NCBI GenBank assembly: GCA_017538895.1
Contig: JAFYHY010000013.1
Coordinates: forward strand, 1 to 63,597
Direction: 5' to 3'
Source: Aeriscardovia sp.
GTDB taxonomy: Bacteria > Actinomycetota > Actinomycetes > Actinomycetales > Bifidobacteriaceae
Length of the DNA stretch: 63,597 nt
Positions within the stretch are counted from its first letter, which is position 1; each line of letters opens with the position of its first letter. Positions 1 to 10,725 of this stretch are shown in pieces. The notes below the pieces were generated by a model. The model was given only the letters and a program-made list of their open reading frames with translations. It was not told where the DNA came from and did no database searches. The position numbers were made by a program, and so were the translations under genes.

Positions 1-60
1 GAGTAAGGGGGGGGTGGTTCTAATCACATTGGTGATGAGAACCACCCCCCCCATTACTCA
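1..60 (-). terminator. Long G/C-rich hairpin downstream of the aldehyde dehydrogenase gene
   Basis: An almost perfect hairpin fills bases 1-59. The outer stem contains a run of eight G paired with a run of eight C, with one unpaired A beside the C run; an inner stem (ATCAC with GTGAT) closes on a small loop. It lies 15 bases past the stop of the minus-strand aldehyde dehydrogenase gene and is probably its terminator. Sequence beyond base 1 is not visible, so a T tail cannot be checked. Confidence 0.7.
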
Positions 61-75
61 TTTATTAATGGCATA

Positions 76-1530
76 TTAATGTTTGTTATTCAGCTTGACA
101 TGACTGACAATAGTTGCAATATTATTCACTAACTTTGTATATGGTGGCATCACACATCGTAATGTATCTGGCTTCAACGGTTTAGAAATAACTGTTTTCA
201 TATGACTAAACTCGTTAAAGCCATCTTTACCGTGATAATGTCCCATTCCAGAAGCACCAATACCCCCGAATGGTAAACGGCTTGATAAAAGATGACCTAA
301 TGGGAGATTAAATCCCAGAGCACCAGAACTTGTCTCATGTTCGAAACGATTACGTACTCGTGGATTCTGACTAAATACATATTCAGCTAATGGTTTTGGA
401 CGCTTATTAATAAAGTTAATCGCTTCAGACTCATTCTCAACAATAATGATTGGAAGAATTGGTCCGAAAATTTCACCTTGCATAACAGGTGCTTGTGGAT
501 CAACATCAAAAAGAACTGTTGGGGCAATATAACGATCAGAACGATCGGTCACACCACCACAGATCACAGATCCGGATACATGATCATCCTCACCAGGAAG
601 CAATTTAACTAAACGATCAAATTGCTTGTCATTAATAATACGACCATAACTTGGGCTTTGTTGAGGATCATCACCAAAAAACTTTGTTAATGCAGACGCA
701 ATCTGATGTGCAAGAGCATCTGCAACATCTGGGGTAGCGAGAACATAGTCAGGAGCTACACAAGTTTGACCAGCGTTCGTGAAACGACCCCATGCAATAC
801 GACGAGCAGCAGTAGCAATATCAGTAGTGCGATCCACATAACATGGTGATTTACCACCCAACTCTAAGGAGGTTGGGGTCAGATTCTTAGCAGCTTCCGC
901 CATCAAAATAGAACCCACATAACCGCCACCAGTGAAGAATAAATGATCAAAATGATGGCTTAATAATTCTGTATTCACCGCACGGTTACCTTGAACAACT
1001 TGAACCCCACGAGGATCCATATACTGTTCAATCAATGTTTGTAACACTTCACTCGTATGCGGAGACAAGTCAGATGGCTTTAAACAAACAACATTACCTG
1101 CAGCAATCGCATCCACCATAGGTTCCAGTGCTAAAAGAATCGGATAATTCCATGGGGAAATCACTAAAACTACGCCCTCTGGCTCAGGACGCTTCCACGC
1201 GCAAGCTGGCTGCAACAACCATGGTAAAGCAACTGGCTTCGGTGCAGACCACATACCAAGACGCGGTGTCACAAACTTGATCTCATCTAAAACAAGACCA
1301 ATCTCCATCATCAAGGTTTCCGCAGCCGGCTTACCCATATCATCATGAACCGCATCACATAGCATCTTCGCGTTTTCCTGCAACATACGTTTCAACGAAG
1401 CTAACTGCATACGACGCCATTTCAACGGCCTACTCAACCCAGATTTCATTGATTTTTCAAGAGTCATATAGGCCCTCTGAACAGGAGTAACAGCAGAAAA
1501 GGCTATTGTCTGATCACTTGCCATAAACAT
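76..1530 (-). CDS. Aldehyde dehydrogenase, ALDH superfamily
   Basis: This is a 484-residue NAD(P)-dependent aldehyde dehydrogenase that oxidises an aldehyde to the carboxylate in the cytoplasm. Visible motifs are PWNYP (about 126-130), a glycine-rich FTGGG turn near 199, ELGGK with the general-base Glu at about 223, and GQTC with the catalytic Cys at about 257. The short C-terminal layout, ending in a basic KP-rich tail, resembles the class-3-like group (long-chain or aromatic aldehydes) more than the acylating enzymes. The substrate cannot be read from sequence. It is transcribed away from glmM. The ATG at 1530 has only a purine-rich GAGAGAGA stretch before it as ribosome-binding site, and the third codon is also ATG, so the exact start is uncertain. 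Confidence 0.9.
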   Translation of the reverse strand: MFMASDQTIAFSAVTPVQRAYMTLEKSMKSGLSRPLKWRRMQLASLKRMLQENAKMLCDAVHDDMGKPAAETLMMEIGLVLDEIKFVTPRLGMWSAPKPVALPWLLQPACAWKRPEPEGVVLVISPWNYPILLALEPMVDAIAAGNVVCLKPSDLSPHTSEVLQTLIEQYMDPRGVQVVQGNRAVNTELLSHHFDHLFFTGGGYVGSILMAEAAKNLTPTSLELGGKSPCYVDRTTDIATAARRIAWGRFTNAGQTCVAPDYVLATPDVADALAHQIASALTKFFGDDPQQSPSYGRIINDKQFDRLVKLLPGEDDHVSGSVICGGVTDRSDRYIAPTVLFDVDPQAPVMQGEIFGPILPIIIVENESEAINFINKRPKPLAEYVFSQNPRVRNRFEHETSSGALGFNLPLGHLLSSRLPFGGIGASGMGHYHGKDGFNEFSHMKTVISKPLKPDTLRCVMPPYTKLVNNIATIVSHVKLNNKH

Positions 1531-1702
1531 TCTCTCTCTCTGATCTCGACACTACCTATCAATTTGTATCCACGGTACAACGGAAAAATGAAAGACACAT
1601 GACAAAATAACTTAGTCCTATTTCGTGAAAAGAACAATGAAAAATTAATCTTTTATTTCAGAACAACTACTCTAAAAATAAAGTCAGTGAAGGAGGAAAC
1701 TG

Positions 1703-3058
1703 ATGCCACGACTTTTTGGAACAGATGGAGTCCGCGGAGTTGCCAATAAAGAATTAACACCACAACTCGCTTTAAAACTAGGTGAAGCAGCAGCTCGCAT
1801 CCTAGGATCATCATCCCAAAACCATACACGCCGACGCGCGATCATTGGACGAGATACACGCATCTCTGGAGATTTCTTAAGCGCAGCACTCGCGGCTGGT
1901 ATGGCATCTGGTTGTGTTGATGTTATTGATGTTGGTGTGCTACCAACCCCAGGAATTGCGTATTTAAGTTCGATCTTGAACGTTGATTTTGCGGCTGTTG
2001 TCTCTGCATCTCATAATCCAATGCAATACAACGGGATTAAGTTCTTCCAAAAAGGTGGATATAAGTTATCTGATAATACTGAAGATGAGATTGAAGCATT
2101 ACTGGACCAAGAGTGGGAACGTCCTATCAACGCGTTTGTAGGACGTATTTCATATGATGCTGCTTCTGCACAACGGTTATATATTCAACACATTCTTGAT
2201 TCTGTTATTCAAGAAGCACATGAACCATTACATGGATTACATATAGTGGTTGATTGTGCTAATGGTGCAACCTCTCATGTCGCACCAGAAGTCTTACAAC
2301 GTGCAGGAGCAACAGTCACCGTTATTAATGCTGCACCAGACGGACGCAACATTAACGATCATGCTGGAACAATGCATCTAGAAACACTACAAACCATTAC
2401 CAAAGCAATGAAAGCGGATCTTGGCGTAGCCTGCGATGGTGATGCAGATCGATGCCTTGCTGTTGACCATAACGGTACCATCGTTAACGGTGACCAAATC
2501 ATGGGAATCCTTGCACGTTCCTTCAAGAACAAAGGATTATTAAAGAATGATACACTCGTTGTGACTGTAATGAGTAATTTAGGTCTGAAACTCGCCTTAC
2601 GAGACATGGGAATCACAACTGTTCAAACAGCAGTAGGGGACCGATATGTTCTCGAAGAAATGTTAAAGAATGATTACTCTCTTGGCGGTGAACAGTCAGG
2701 CCATATTATTAACCGTTATTGTGCTACCACAGGTGATGGAACCTTAACCGCTTTAATGCTTGCTTGTGAAGTTGCTCAATCTGGTAAAACACTGGAAGAA
2801 TTAGCATCTGCTTTTCCTCAATTACCACAAGAACTGATCAACGTGCGTACGAAACGTAAACGTGAAGCCTTTACGAATACAATAATTCAAGAAGCTGTTC
2901 ATGCTGCTGAAGAACAATTAGGAGAAACAGGTCGTGTTCTCTTACGTCCATCAGGCACAGAACCATTAGTTCGTGTCATGGTTGAGGCAGTAACAGATGA
3001 GCAAGCTCATGAGGTATGTCAGAGTCTCGCGTCCATTGTTGAAGATGCGTTAAAGTAA
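1703..3058 (+). CDS. glmM: Phosphoglucosamine mutase
   Basis: This 451-residue enzyme converts glucosamine-6-phosphate to glucosamine-1-phosphate for UDP-GlcNAc and peptidoglycan synthesis. It has the phosphohexomutase signature SASHNP with the phosphorylated Ser near 101-103, the metal loop DGDADR near 245, and the sugar-phosphate binding loop RPSGTEP near 418. Length and motif order are normal for GlmM. A strong ribosome site, GGAGG, lies 6 bases before the ATG. The next enzyme in the pathway, glmU, is at 47616 in this same window but not linked. glmM followed by def is a bifidobacterial arrangement. A hairpin at 3086 separates the two genes. Confidence 0.97.
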   Translation: MPRLFGTDGVRGVANKELTPQLALKLGEAAARILGSSSQNHTRRRAIIGRDTRISGDFLSAALAAGMASGCVDVIDVGVLPTPGIAYLSSILNVDFAAVVSASHNPMQYNGIKFFQKGGYKLSDNTEDEIEALLDQEWERPINAFVGRISYDAASAQRLYIQHILDSVIQEAHEPLHGLHIVVDCANGATSHVAPEVLQRAGATVTVINAAPDGRNINDHAGTMHLETLQTITKAMKADLGVACDGDADRCLAVDHNGTIVNGDQIMGILARSFKNKGLLKNDTLVVTVMSNLGLKLALRDMGITTVQTAVGDRYVLEEMLKNDYSLGGEQSGHIINRYCATTGDGTLTALMLACEVAQSGKTLEELASAFPQLPQELINVRTKRKREAFTNTIIQEAVHAAEEQLGETGRVLLRPSGTEPLVRVMVEAVTDEQAHEVCQSLASIVEDALK

Positions 3059-3085
3059 AAGCATTAGAACAGACATAAATGGAAT

Positions 3086-3114
3086 AAGCCGATCGTCCTG
3101 TCTACGATCGGCTT
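3086..3114 (+). terminator. Hairpin between glmM and def
   Basis: Perfect 11-bp arms (AAGCCGATCGT with ACGATCGGCTT) enclose a 7-base loop, 28 bases after the glmM stop. The following bases, CATTTATTTC, make only a weak T tail, so termination may be partial. Confidence 0.65.
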
Positions 3115-3145
3115 CATTTATTTCAGTTAAAGAATTGAGGAGCCT

Positions 3146-3871
3146 ATGTCTTTTTCAGGACAGCAAAATCGTAAATTAACGTTAGATGTTGCTGTAGCAT
3201 TACGTCGCGTACGACAAAAACGATTACCAATTGTTGAAGCTGGTGACCCTGTCTTGCGTATGCAAACGCAACCATATAACGGTCAAATTAGTGGTAAAGT
3301 TTTCCGACGTCTGATTGATGTGATGCATACCACCATGCTTGAAGCACCAGGTGTAGGTCTTGCAGCACCACAAATTGGTTTACCATTAGCTTTCGCCGTG
3401 GTGGAAGATCATATTCCAGGAAGCCCACAAGAAGCAGCAGCTTTAGGAAGCTCCTCCTCATTAAAAGATATTGATATTGATGAAGATATGGAACAAGCAG
3501 GACAAAATGATCCTCGTGAATTCGGAGAATTCCCATTCCACGTCATTATCAACCCACATTATGAACCATTGAACGATAAAACAGTAAGCTTCTATGAAGG
3601 ATGCTTATCCTTACCAGGCGTTGAAGCAGTTCGTAAGCGATGGCTTGATATTCACGCAACCTGGCAAAGTGAAGACGGTAAAACACACGAAAAAGATCTC
3701 CACGGATGGCCAGCTCGCATCTTCCAACACGAAACCGACCATCTCAGCGGAGAACTCTATATCGATAAATGTGAAATCAGGTCACTTTCCACAGACGATA
3801 ATCTTGACGAATATTGGTATGATCCATCGCCAGAAGCCGCTGCGGAAGCCTTAAAGTTTTCTCTTGACTAA
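3146..3871 (+). CDS. def: Peptide deformylase
   Basis: Metal-dependent enzyme that removes the formyl group from the N-terminal methionine of new proteins. All three deformylase motifs are present: GVGLAAPQIG (69-78), EGCLSLPG with the metal-binding Cys at 153, and HETDH with metal ligands His195 and His199 and catalytic Glu196. At 241 residues it is longer than a minimal deformylase. The extra length is an acidic, Ser-rich insert at about 88-128 between motifs 1 and 2, and a C-terminal tail. The start is set by GAGGAG just upstream of the ATG. Its stop is only 3 bases from the stop of the convergent membrane-protein gene, with no terminator between them. Confidence 0.96.
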   Translation: MSFSGQQNRKLTLDVAVALRRVRQKRLPIVEAGDPVLRMQTQPYNGQISGKVFRRLIDVMHTTMLEAPGVGLAAPQIGLPLAFAVVEDHIPGSPQEAAALGSSSSLKDIDIDEDMEQAGQNDPREFGEFPFHVIINPHYEPLNDKTVSFYEGCLSLPGVEAVRKRWLDIHATWQSEDGKTHEKDLHGWPARIFQHETDHLSGELYIDKCEIRSLSTDDNLDEYWYDPSPEAAAEALKFSLD

Positions 3872-3874
3872 ATG

Positions 3875-6268
3875 TCACCATTGCGCCCAATTAGAGAAAA
3901 TCGCACGAACCTGATAATAGAACTGTGGATTGGCTTGAACAAGATCACTCAAACGATTAGGCGCAAAATACATGAGTGCAGTAATTAACACACCTAATCC
4001 AACAAGAAGCATAAGAACAAGTCGGACCCACCATTCCATACGTCCGATTTGTTCTTGTGCGATATGTGTTGTCATCTGCAGCTCACGAGTATGCTGTTGA
4101 GCTTCTTCTAATAGTAATGCTGCTCCAAAAACTGGAGTAAAGGACAATAACCATCCAAAATCAGCAGTATATCGCATAGATAATCCACCCAGATACGCAT
4201 CAATAACACAAATAAGTAAACCACAAATCGTTGCTACCGCCACAAATCCCAAAAGATGACGATGACATAATTCTTTCAAACGTACCCATGCTGCTACCGA
4301 GAATAACAAGAAGGGGACAGTGAAAATAATTCCAGCAAACCATGGCTCACGGAACTGCCATGTTGGAAGCGGTGTCATATTCACATGAATCAGTGGGAAA
4401 GATGCTTCCATATGTAATGGTTGGAATAAGTAATAATAAACAAGCGGCCAAATAACTGATTTCTGTGGTTTCCATGTCATCATGTCATTCACCGTTAACT
4501 GATACTTATTACCAAAATCTGTCATCTTATGGAAACGAACATAGTTATACAGCAAGAACGGGAGAACTGTCACACACCCAGAGATGAGAACAGATAAATC
4601 ATTCGGAAGCGATCTCCATTGCTGCTTCTCCTTCCATGCAGAAGGACGAAGATAGCTAAAGAAACGCATCTGCTTAATTTCAGGCCAGAACAATGGGAAT
4701 GCTAGCAAAACACCAATTGCAAACGGTGGACGACAACCAACCGTTGCCGCAATACACACCGTTCCAGCAATCAAATGCAACTTAGATACATGCATCTGCT
4801 GCTCATCATCATGAACCGTCCATAAACGAGTAATATACACCGTATGATTTCTTCTTTTCTTTCGCTTCACCTGCGTAGAAGTAACACGCCGTGATCCAAA
4901 CCAGAACCAGAAACCAAATGCCACACAAACCAACGCAGAATCATATGGTAACTCATAGAAACTTTGACGGAACAACAACGTTAAAAATTGTGCACCACTC
5001 TGGAAACCAAGCGCACACAAATAAGCCATCGCTAAGCTTGAACCAGGGAAATAACGTTGTAAAAGACGAATCACCAGCATGGTAGAACCAATAGCAAACA
5101 ACACCTCACAAAACATGCAAGCCACACACGTTGCTAAACCTAAACCACTATGAACCCATAAAGCAGTCACCAATTGGAATGGAATAAACAATACCAAAGC
5201 AGGAAGAACACCAAAATAGCAATACCAATGACCATGCCAGAACGCATGATCCCAAAAAATTGGCATAACACCCATATTCAACAAATGCGCACGAGTCTGC
5301 ATAGAATATGGATTCTGAGCACTCGCAAGCATATGGTTTACTGGTAGATTAACCCAGGTATGATGATGCAGAATCGCGTCTGCAATCCAATCATACTGAT
5401 TAAAATCATACACATAATTGCCAGCTTCACCTTGCGGTAATGCATGCAAATTAATGTACTGGTTCTGCCAAATGAAAACACCAAGCAAAATAAGAGTTGG
5501 TAAGGCAAGCAGAAAAGTGATGATTTGTTTACCCCACGGATGAGTTTCTAACTGCATACGCCATAGCTGAGATTGAGGTGCTAAAGCGAGGAGGAAAACA
5601 ACTGCGATTGCCATTAAGAATAAGCGTGCTGGATTCAATTTGAATGGTGGATACTTATTCAACGTAGCGCCAGCAAAACCAAGAGTTGAATGAAGCGGTT
5701 GTTCAAACTGGAGACGCAATGCTGCAATCTTTTGACCAGCATGAGGGACCGTCAAGTAGAGGCTTGCAGGAGCGAAAGGCGAATACTTTTGAATAGGTCC
5801 TACAATCCACCCAGATCCTATATCTGATAATGCGGAGGCTGCTGTGGATGCTGATGCGGTAGACGCTAATTTGACTTCTACGCGTACTTCATCCCACCAC
5901 TCATAACTCAAATTATTAATTTTGGTCCAATCCGGTGTATCAACGGAATGAATATGAACACAATAAACTGGAGCATTAATATTCGTTGCTTCAACATACG
6001 ACTCTGTACCATTCACAAGATACACATTCTTTATTCCTGTTGACACTAAGTTTGGTCCAGCAGAAAAAGTGACATGACTTGTTAAGGATGTAGGATGCGT
6101 GTACCGATCATGCAGTGTCCCCCAGAACCCCCAATTAAAGACAACACACTCTAAAAGGGCAACAATAATAAGGTAAATCCACCACACGTGGTGTGTTCGT
6201 AACCAATGTAAAACTGGTTGTACCCCCTGATTTTTATGCGGGGTCCGTGTAGACAACTCTGATATCAC
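3875..6268 (-). CDS. Large polytopic membrane protein, unknown function
   Basis: I do not recognise this 797-residue protein. It has about twelve hydrophobic segments: one near the N-terminus (about 28-50), then after a 160-residue probably extracytoplasmic domain a series from about 215 to 780. A very basic loop (KRKKRR) lies near 475. The layout, one membrane span, an external domain, then many spans with short loops, resembles GT-C-type glycosyltransferases or other polyprenyl-linked sugar enzymes, but no diagnostic catalytic motif was seen, so this is only a possibility. It is transcribed convergently with def and divergently from the gene at 6333. AGAAAGG lies about 20 bases upstream of the ATG, an unusually long spacing. 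Confidence 0.75.
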   Translation of the reverse strand: MISELSTRTPHKNQGVQPVLHWLRTHHVWWIYLIIVALLECVVFNWGFWGTLHDRYTHPTSLTSHVTFSAGPNLVSTGIKNVYLVNGTESYVEATNINAPVYCVHIHSVDTPDWTKINNLSYEWWDEVRVEVKLASTASASTAASALSDIGSGWIVGPIQKYSPFAPASLYLTVPHAGQKIAALRLQFEQPLHSTLGFAGATLNKYPPFKLNPARLFLMAIAVVFLLALAPQSQLWRMQLETHPWGKQIITFLLALPTLILLGVFIWQNQYINLHALPQGEAGNYVYDFNQYDWIADAILHHHTWVNLPVNHMLASAQNPYSMQTRAHLLNMGVMPIFWDHAFWHGHWYCYFGVLPALVLFIPFQLVTALWVHSGLGLATCVACMFCEVLFAIGSTMLVIRLLQRYFPGSSLAMAYLCALGFQSGAQFLTLLFRQSFYELPYDSALVCVAFGFWFWFGSRRVTSTQVKRKKRRNHTVYITRLWTVHDDEQQMHVSKLHLIAGTVCIAATVGCRPPFAIGVLLAFPLFWPEIKQMRFFSYLRPSAWKEKQQWRSLPNDLSVLISGCVTVLPFLLYNYVRFHKMTDFGNKYQLTVNDMMTWKPQKSVIWPLVYYYLFQPLHMEASFPLIHVNMTPLPTWQFREPWFAGIIFTVPFLLFSVAAWVRLKELCHRHLLGFVAVATICGLLICVIDAYLGGLSMRYTADFGWLLSFTPVFGAALLLEEAQQHTRELQMTTHIAQEQIGRMEWWVRLVLMLLVGLGVLITALMYFAPNRLSDLVQANPQFYYQVRAIFSNWAQW

Positions 6269-6332
6269 TTCATCAGTTTACCTTTCTGTCAATTACCATA
6301 GAGAATAAGTGATAGAAAGGAAGCTTGGTTTT

Positions 6333-9300
6333 ATGACATTTATGTTTGGGAAACAGTTAGATACAGCGATTACTGATTTCATACAGTCTCATCATATTCA
6401 GCTTCGTTCACTGAATTTTCTAGAAAAATATAGTGTCCTTCATATGCTCTCTGAGAAAAAAAGTAAATACCGTTTCGGATGGGTACAGTTATCTTCCCGA
6501 TATGGAACCTGTTTTCTTCTAGGAGTTTTTGAAGGATGGCATGGCTTTAGACAAATCGCAGTGGTCGATAGACGCGGACACGTGTATATCGGTGATGATC
6601 ATCCTGACCAATTATTACAAACTACCCCTGTCATGGTTTTTCTCCGACGTTCTCATGAGAATAATGGGGAAGTAGCGTGTTTTGATCCCTTCCATAATGC
6701 CTTACGATTAGCAACGTGGGAATGTCATAATAATCGGTATTCATTACGAGACTTCCGTGCTCCTTTTACAGAAGACGATGCGTCTCATCTTGATTTCCGT
6801 TCTGCTATTGCTTTATCCTTCTTCGGACTATATTTCTTCCCATTAATCACACATCAATCACAGGGATATGGTGCTAATCGTATTGTCTATCATTTAATGA
6901 CTGAAGCACCGATATCTGCATTACGCAGTATTAAACGAGAATTAGCCTCAGACCGTCATGCCAATCAAACCTTATCTGGATTAGAACAGTATTTCTTACA
7001 CTTAATTAAAGAAGCAGGAAGCTTAAGCCCCAGTTTAGAAGCACGACACGGTCGAGAAGCATTGACCACCACCTTGTCACAACTATCCAATTTATTTGTC
7101 ATTCAAGCTGATCAAAATCTCAGTACTCCTGCTATTCTCAACGCGTTTAGTCTAGAAGCCTCATTAAACCGATTTGCCAATATCGTAGAAATGGTTTATC
7201 GTCTTGGTCAAACTGATCACAGTTTTATCGAACAAAAGTGCACTGAAAAAATCATTGCACTATTAGACGAATATTTCCTCAAAGACCCTGGTCTAATTGC
7301 TTTACCATCCGCCTACCTCCTGACACCAGAAACCGTTCGACGTGCTGATGGACGAGAAGTAGCCTCTTATGTTTCCTATGCACGGCGTGTCGCACACGAT
7401 ATTGGAGAACAAGCACGCCATCAAAAGGTTGCTGGAACCGTGCCAGATGATCAATCAGAATGGTTATATCGTCAAGCATTTTCACGGTTAATCCATGAAC
7501 TTCGTATACCATTCCGTTTTGATGTTGATTTCCAATCCTATGTGTATGCTGGGGAAGTATCAGTAACCGTTACAACAGCAGGGGATGGGTTACTACCACA
7601 CAGTTTTATACTCGATAAACCGAATGATACGCGTGTGATTTACCAATCATTGCTGAACAAAGATCGTGAACGTCTTGCAGCTGATTATGATCTTCGTTTA
7701 GGTATCATTCTTGCCGCATTAGCCTTTGGTATTAATTCCCATATTCAAACAGTCACCCTGTATATTGATCGTATGGGTCTGGAAATCAGCAATGAGAAAA
7801 CAGATTTAGCTAATTTGCTGATCAATGCATTAGCTGATTTTGGTGTAGTAGCGCATGATGTGAATGCGAAAAAACGAGAAGAAAAAGGTAATCCTAAGGA
7901 TGGGGATACTCATGGTGAACCTGGACCCTCCTTATCACTATCACCAGTGACCACACCTATCCAAGAACCATCATCCGATATTCGTCAACAGTTTGATGAG
8001 ATCGTCAGTGGGTTAAAAGAAACCAATGTGTTATCGCAAGAAGAGTCACCAAGTCTTCTTCTTCAACAGCATATGGAAGCTGTGACACAAACAATGGTCG
8101 CAGTACAGTTCACACGCCGTGATTTCCTTCGACTTTTACGCACTCAAGGACTTACCACTCCACGCACCTTCTACAGTGACTTTAATGCAGTAATGACAAT
8201 CCCACAGGATAGAGGATTCATTCCTATTGATGAGGACGCAGAAGATGAAATCCCCGAATCGGAGTGCATTCCACCAGACTCGCAAGAAGAACCTGAACTC
8301 TTAGATCATCAGTTCTCTCCTGAGGTTGCTCGCATCGTAGGCACAAACGATACCTCTGGATTAGCCATCCAACGTGATGATCTTCTTACCTCAATACTCA
8401 CCACATTTGAAACAATCCGACAACAAGTTCAAGAAGGTCGTCTTCCTGCCACAGACGCAGCCCACCGTATTCTCGATATCACCAACCATGTGGGAGATCC
8501 CGAACTTATTCGCCAATCACAAATCATTATTCAAGCCATCATCGATCACACACAACTACCAACAGTCACGCTCACTAGTTCACACCAACTAGATCAAGCA
8601 CGATTAACCGCACGGAGCCTCCTCCTCAATGGAGAAATCATTCCAGCCATCCAATCATTACAAACAGAAATCGACAAACAAGACACCCTCTTCAGTGGCA
8701 TTGGAAGAACCGTACCACGATACTTCAATTCCTACGCCGAACGTGTTATCTATAATCGACTCTTTAAAGCAGACGATGAAACAACCGTCCTCATTCCAGA
8801 CAGCCTCTTCTACGCGCATATGGAAATAGGAATGTTACTTGTCAAAACAGGGAACCCGCAAGAAGGTATCGCCCACCTAAACAAAGCAGTAGCCTATGCA
8901 CCGTCATACCCACTAGTACACCTACAACAATCAATACAATTCGCTCTAATACAAGATTGGAGTTCTGCACAAGCCGCATGCCTCAACGCACTACGCGTAG
9001 CTTACAATTATGATGATGCCGCATACGCCTACTACCGTTACGCATACGCTGCATGGATGCTCGGACATTTCGATCGAGCTGCCGCCGCCTACATTCTTAG
9101 CGACGCCATCCATCCAAACGGAATCCCAGCACTCGCTCACGAATACAAAGAATTACTTGATCGTGCAGCATCACAACGTATCTCACTACCACAAACAGTG
9201 AGCGAAGCAATCAACATTCTCACAGAAGCTGATATACCAATATGGCCGCATACAGAAGTCGCGACAATTATTCGACAAGCCTCACGTGCAATGGTAGATG

Positions 9301-9413
9301 ATGGCCTGTTCGTTCCAGCACGAACATTAGCACTCGCTACAGCTCGAATGGATACGCGGGCAGGGAAACCAGATGCCATTCAAACGCAATTCTTACGGTC
9401 AATGACATTCTAA
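6333..9413 (+). CDS. Large protein of unknown function with C-terminal TPR-like repeats
   Basis: A 1026-residue cytoplasmic protein with no signal peptide or membrane span. It cannot be assigned to a known enzyme family. The N-terminal 540 residues look globular. Residues about 540-690 are acidic and low in complexity, probably a linker. From about 820 to 940 the alternating small and aromatic residues (pattern around GNPQEGIAHLNKAV) are typical of tetratricopeptide repeats, so a scaffold or protein-binding role is likely. An in-frame GTG at 6309 would add 8 residues, but AGAAAGGAAG at 6314-6323 is correctly spaced for the ATG at 6333. It is the only gene between the divergent membrane protein and the mevalonate genes. 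Confidence 0.8.
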   Translation: MTFMFGKQLDTAITDFIQSHHIQLRSLNFLEKYSVLHMLSEKKSKYRFGWVQLSSRYGTCFLLGVFEGWHGFRQIAVVDRRGHVYIGDDHPDQLLQTTPVMVFLRRSHENNGEVACFDPFHNALRLATWECHNNRYSLRDFRAPFTEDDASHLDFRSAIALSFFGLYFFPLITHQSQGYGANRIVYHLMTEAPISALRSIKRELASDRHANQTLSGLEQYFLHLIKEAGSLSPSLEARHGREALTTTLSQLSNLFVIQADQNLSTPAILNAFSLEASLNRFANIVEMVYRLGQTDHSFIEQKCTEKIIALLDEYFLKDPGLIALPSAYLLTPETVRRADGREVASYVSYARRVAHDIGEQARHQKVAGTVPDDQSEWLYRQAFSRLIHELRIPFRFDVDFQSYVYAGEVSVTVTTAGDGLLPHSFILDKPNDTRVIYQSLLNKDRERLAADYDLRLGIILAALAFGINSHIQTVTLYIDRMGLEISNEKTDLANLLINALADFGVVAHDVNAKKREEKGNPKDGDTHGEPGPSLSLSPVTTPIQEPSSDIRQQFDEIVSGLKETNVLSQEESPSLLLQQHMEAVTQTMVAVQFTRRDFLRLLRTQGLTTPRTFYSDFNAVMTIPQDRGFIPIDEDAEDEIPESECIPPDSQEEPELLDHQFSPEVARIVGTNDTSGLAIQRDDLLTSILTTFETIRQQVQEGRLPATDAAHRILDITNHVGDPELIRQSQIIIQAIIDHTQLPTVTLTSSHQLDQARLTARSLLLNGEIIPAIQSLQTEIDKQDTLFSGIGRTVPRYFNSYAERVIYNRLFKADDETTVLIPDSLFYAHMEIGMLLVKTGNPQEGIAHLNKAVAYAPSYPLVHLQQSIQFALIQDWSSAQAACLNALRVAYNYDDAAYAYYRYAYAAWMLGHFDRAAAAYILSDAIHPNGIPALAHEYKELLDRAASQRISLPQTVSEAINILTEADIPIWPHTEVATIIRQASRAMVDDGLFVPARTLALATARMDTRAGKPDAIQTQFLRSMTF

Positions 9414-9536
9414 AATGCCTTTCACAAAATATTCATTATTGGGCAAATATTGCACTCATATCAAGCACATTATTTTTTATGGTATGAATGCGGGACAATC
9501 AAAATAAGTACTGACTGGTCACATGAAGGGGTAATG

Positions 9537-10718
9537 ATGGGACGAATAGCGATTGTAAGTGCTACACGAACAGCAAGCGGAAAATTTGGCGGATCCTTAT
9601 CTACTCTTTCCTCAGTTGATTTAGGTGTAGCAGCTGCAGAAGCAGCAATACAACGAATCGGACTAGATCCACAGCGTATTGATCAAGCTATTTTTGGTAA
9701 CGTGATTCAAACGGGAGCAGGCCAAAATATTGCACGTCAAATCGCCTTACGATCACACTTGGATAATTCCAGTACAGCAATGACCATTAATCAAGTCTGT
9801 GGATCAGGATTGAAAGCAGTTCGTCTTGCTGATTTTGCAATTAACAGTGGTGATGCTGATATCGTTCTTGCTGGTGGAACAGAATCCATGAGCCACGCAC
9901 CTTACTATGTGTCATCAGTCCGATTCGGGCATAAATACGGTGCCACAGAATTCAATGATGCTCTTGAACATGATGGTTTAACAGATGCCTTTTCACATGA
10001 AGCGATGGGAATTACCGCAGAAAATGTGGCGAGAAAATATCATGTCACCCGTGAAGAACAAGATTCATTCTCTTTACAATCACACCAACGTGCAAGCTAC
10101 GCACGACAGAACGGATACTTTGATCACGAAATCATCCCCGTCACACTACAGCAGCATGGTAAAACCTTATGCTTCGCAACAGACGAAACCATCCGAGAAG
10201 ACACCTCATTAGATAAGTTAGCTCACCTCGAGCCTGCTTTTCTTCATGACGGAACCGGTACCGTCACAGCAGGAAACTCCAGCACTATGAACGATGGAGC
10301 TTCCGTTCTGATTCTCATGAGTGAAGAACGTGCACAAGTACTCCACTATGAGCCTCTTGCAGTGATCACAGGATATGCAGAAGCTGGTATCGATCCAGAA
10401 TACATGGGATATGCTCCAAAAGTAGCGATCGAAAAACTCAGCAACCGTACTCATATGCCACTCCAATCAGTTGATCTTTTCGAAATTAACGAAGCATTTG
10501 CAGCCCAAGCAGTAGCAGTACAACGAGATCTTCATATCCCATCAGAAAAACTGAATGTGTGTGGAGGAGCAATAGCCTTAGGACACCCTCTAGGAGCAAC
10601 AGGAGCACGGTTACTCACCACACTCATCTACTCTCTAATTCGCTGTAACAAGCATCGTGGAATCATTAGCCTATGCATCGGCGGCGGTATGGCTGTAGCA
10701 ATGCAAATTGAACGATAA
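9537..10718 (+). CDS. Acetyl-CoA C-acetyltransferase (biosynthetic thiolase)
   Basis: Condenses two acetyl-CoA to acetoacetyl-CoA, the first step of the mevalonate route. The nucleophilic Cys lies in NQVCGSG (near 88), the catalytic His in GHPLGATGA (near 348), and the second Cys in CIGGG near the C-terminus. From the ATG at 9537 the protein is 393 residues, the normal thiolase length; the frame stays open upstream to 9450 but that extension matches no thiolase. GAAGGGG precedes the ATG. The next two genes are HMG-CoA reductase and synthase, so the role is in isoprenoid synthesis rather than fatty-acid breakdown. In enterococci and relatives this domain is fused to HMG-CoA reductase (MvaE); here they are separate genes 7 bases apart in different frames. 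Confidence 0.95.
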   Translation: MGRIAIVSATRTASGKFGGSLSTLSSVDLGVAAAEAAIQRIGLDPQRIDQAIFGNVIQTGAGQNIARQIALRSHLDNSSTAMTINQVCGSGLKAVRLADFAINSGDADIVLAGGTESMSHAPYYVSSVRFGHKYGATEFNDALEHDGLTDAFSHEAMGITAENVARKYHVTREEQDSFSLQSHQRASYARQNGYFDHEIIPVTLQQHGKTLCFATDETIREDTSLDKLAHLEPAFLHDGTGTVTAGNSSTMNDGASVLILMSEERAQVLHYEPLAVITGYAEAGIDPEYMGYAPKVAIEKLSNRTHMPLQSVDLFEINEAFAAQAVAVQRDLHIPSEKLNVCGGAIALGHPLGATGARLLTTLIYSLIRCNKHRGIISLCIGGGMAVAMQIER

Positions 10719-10725
10719 GAGAAAA

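Noticed and set aside
1..60. G8/C8 runs as another phase-variation tract
   Set aside because: The runs pair with each other inside a non-coding hairpin past a stop codon, so length changes would not affect any reading frame seen here.
1530..1545. GA-dinucleotide run before the aldehyde dehydrogenase start as a switch
   Set aside because: Only about five units, within the ribosome-site zone; it could vary expression, but there is nothing in the sequence to support instability.
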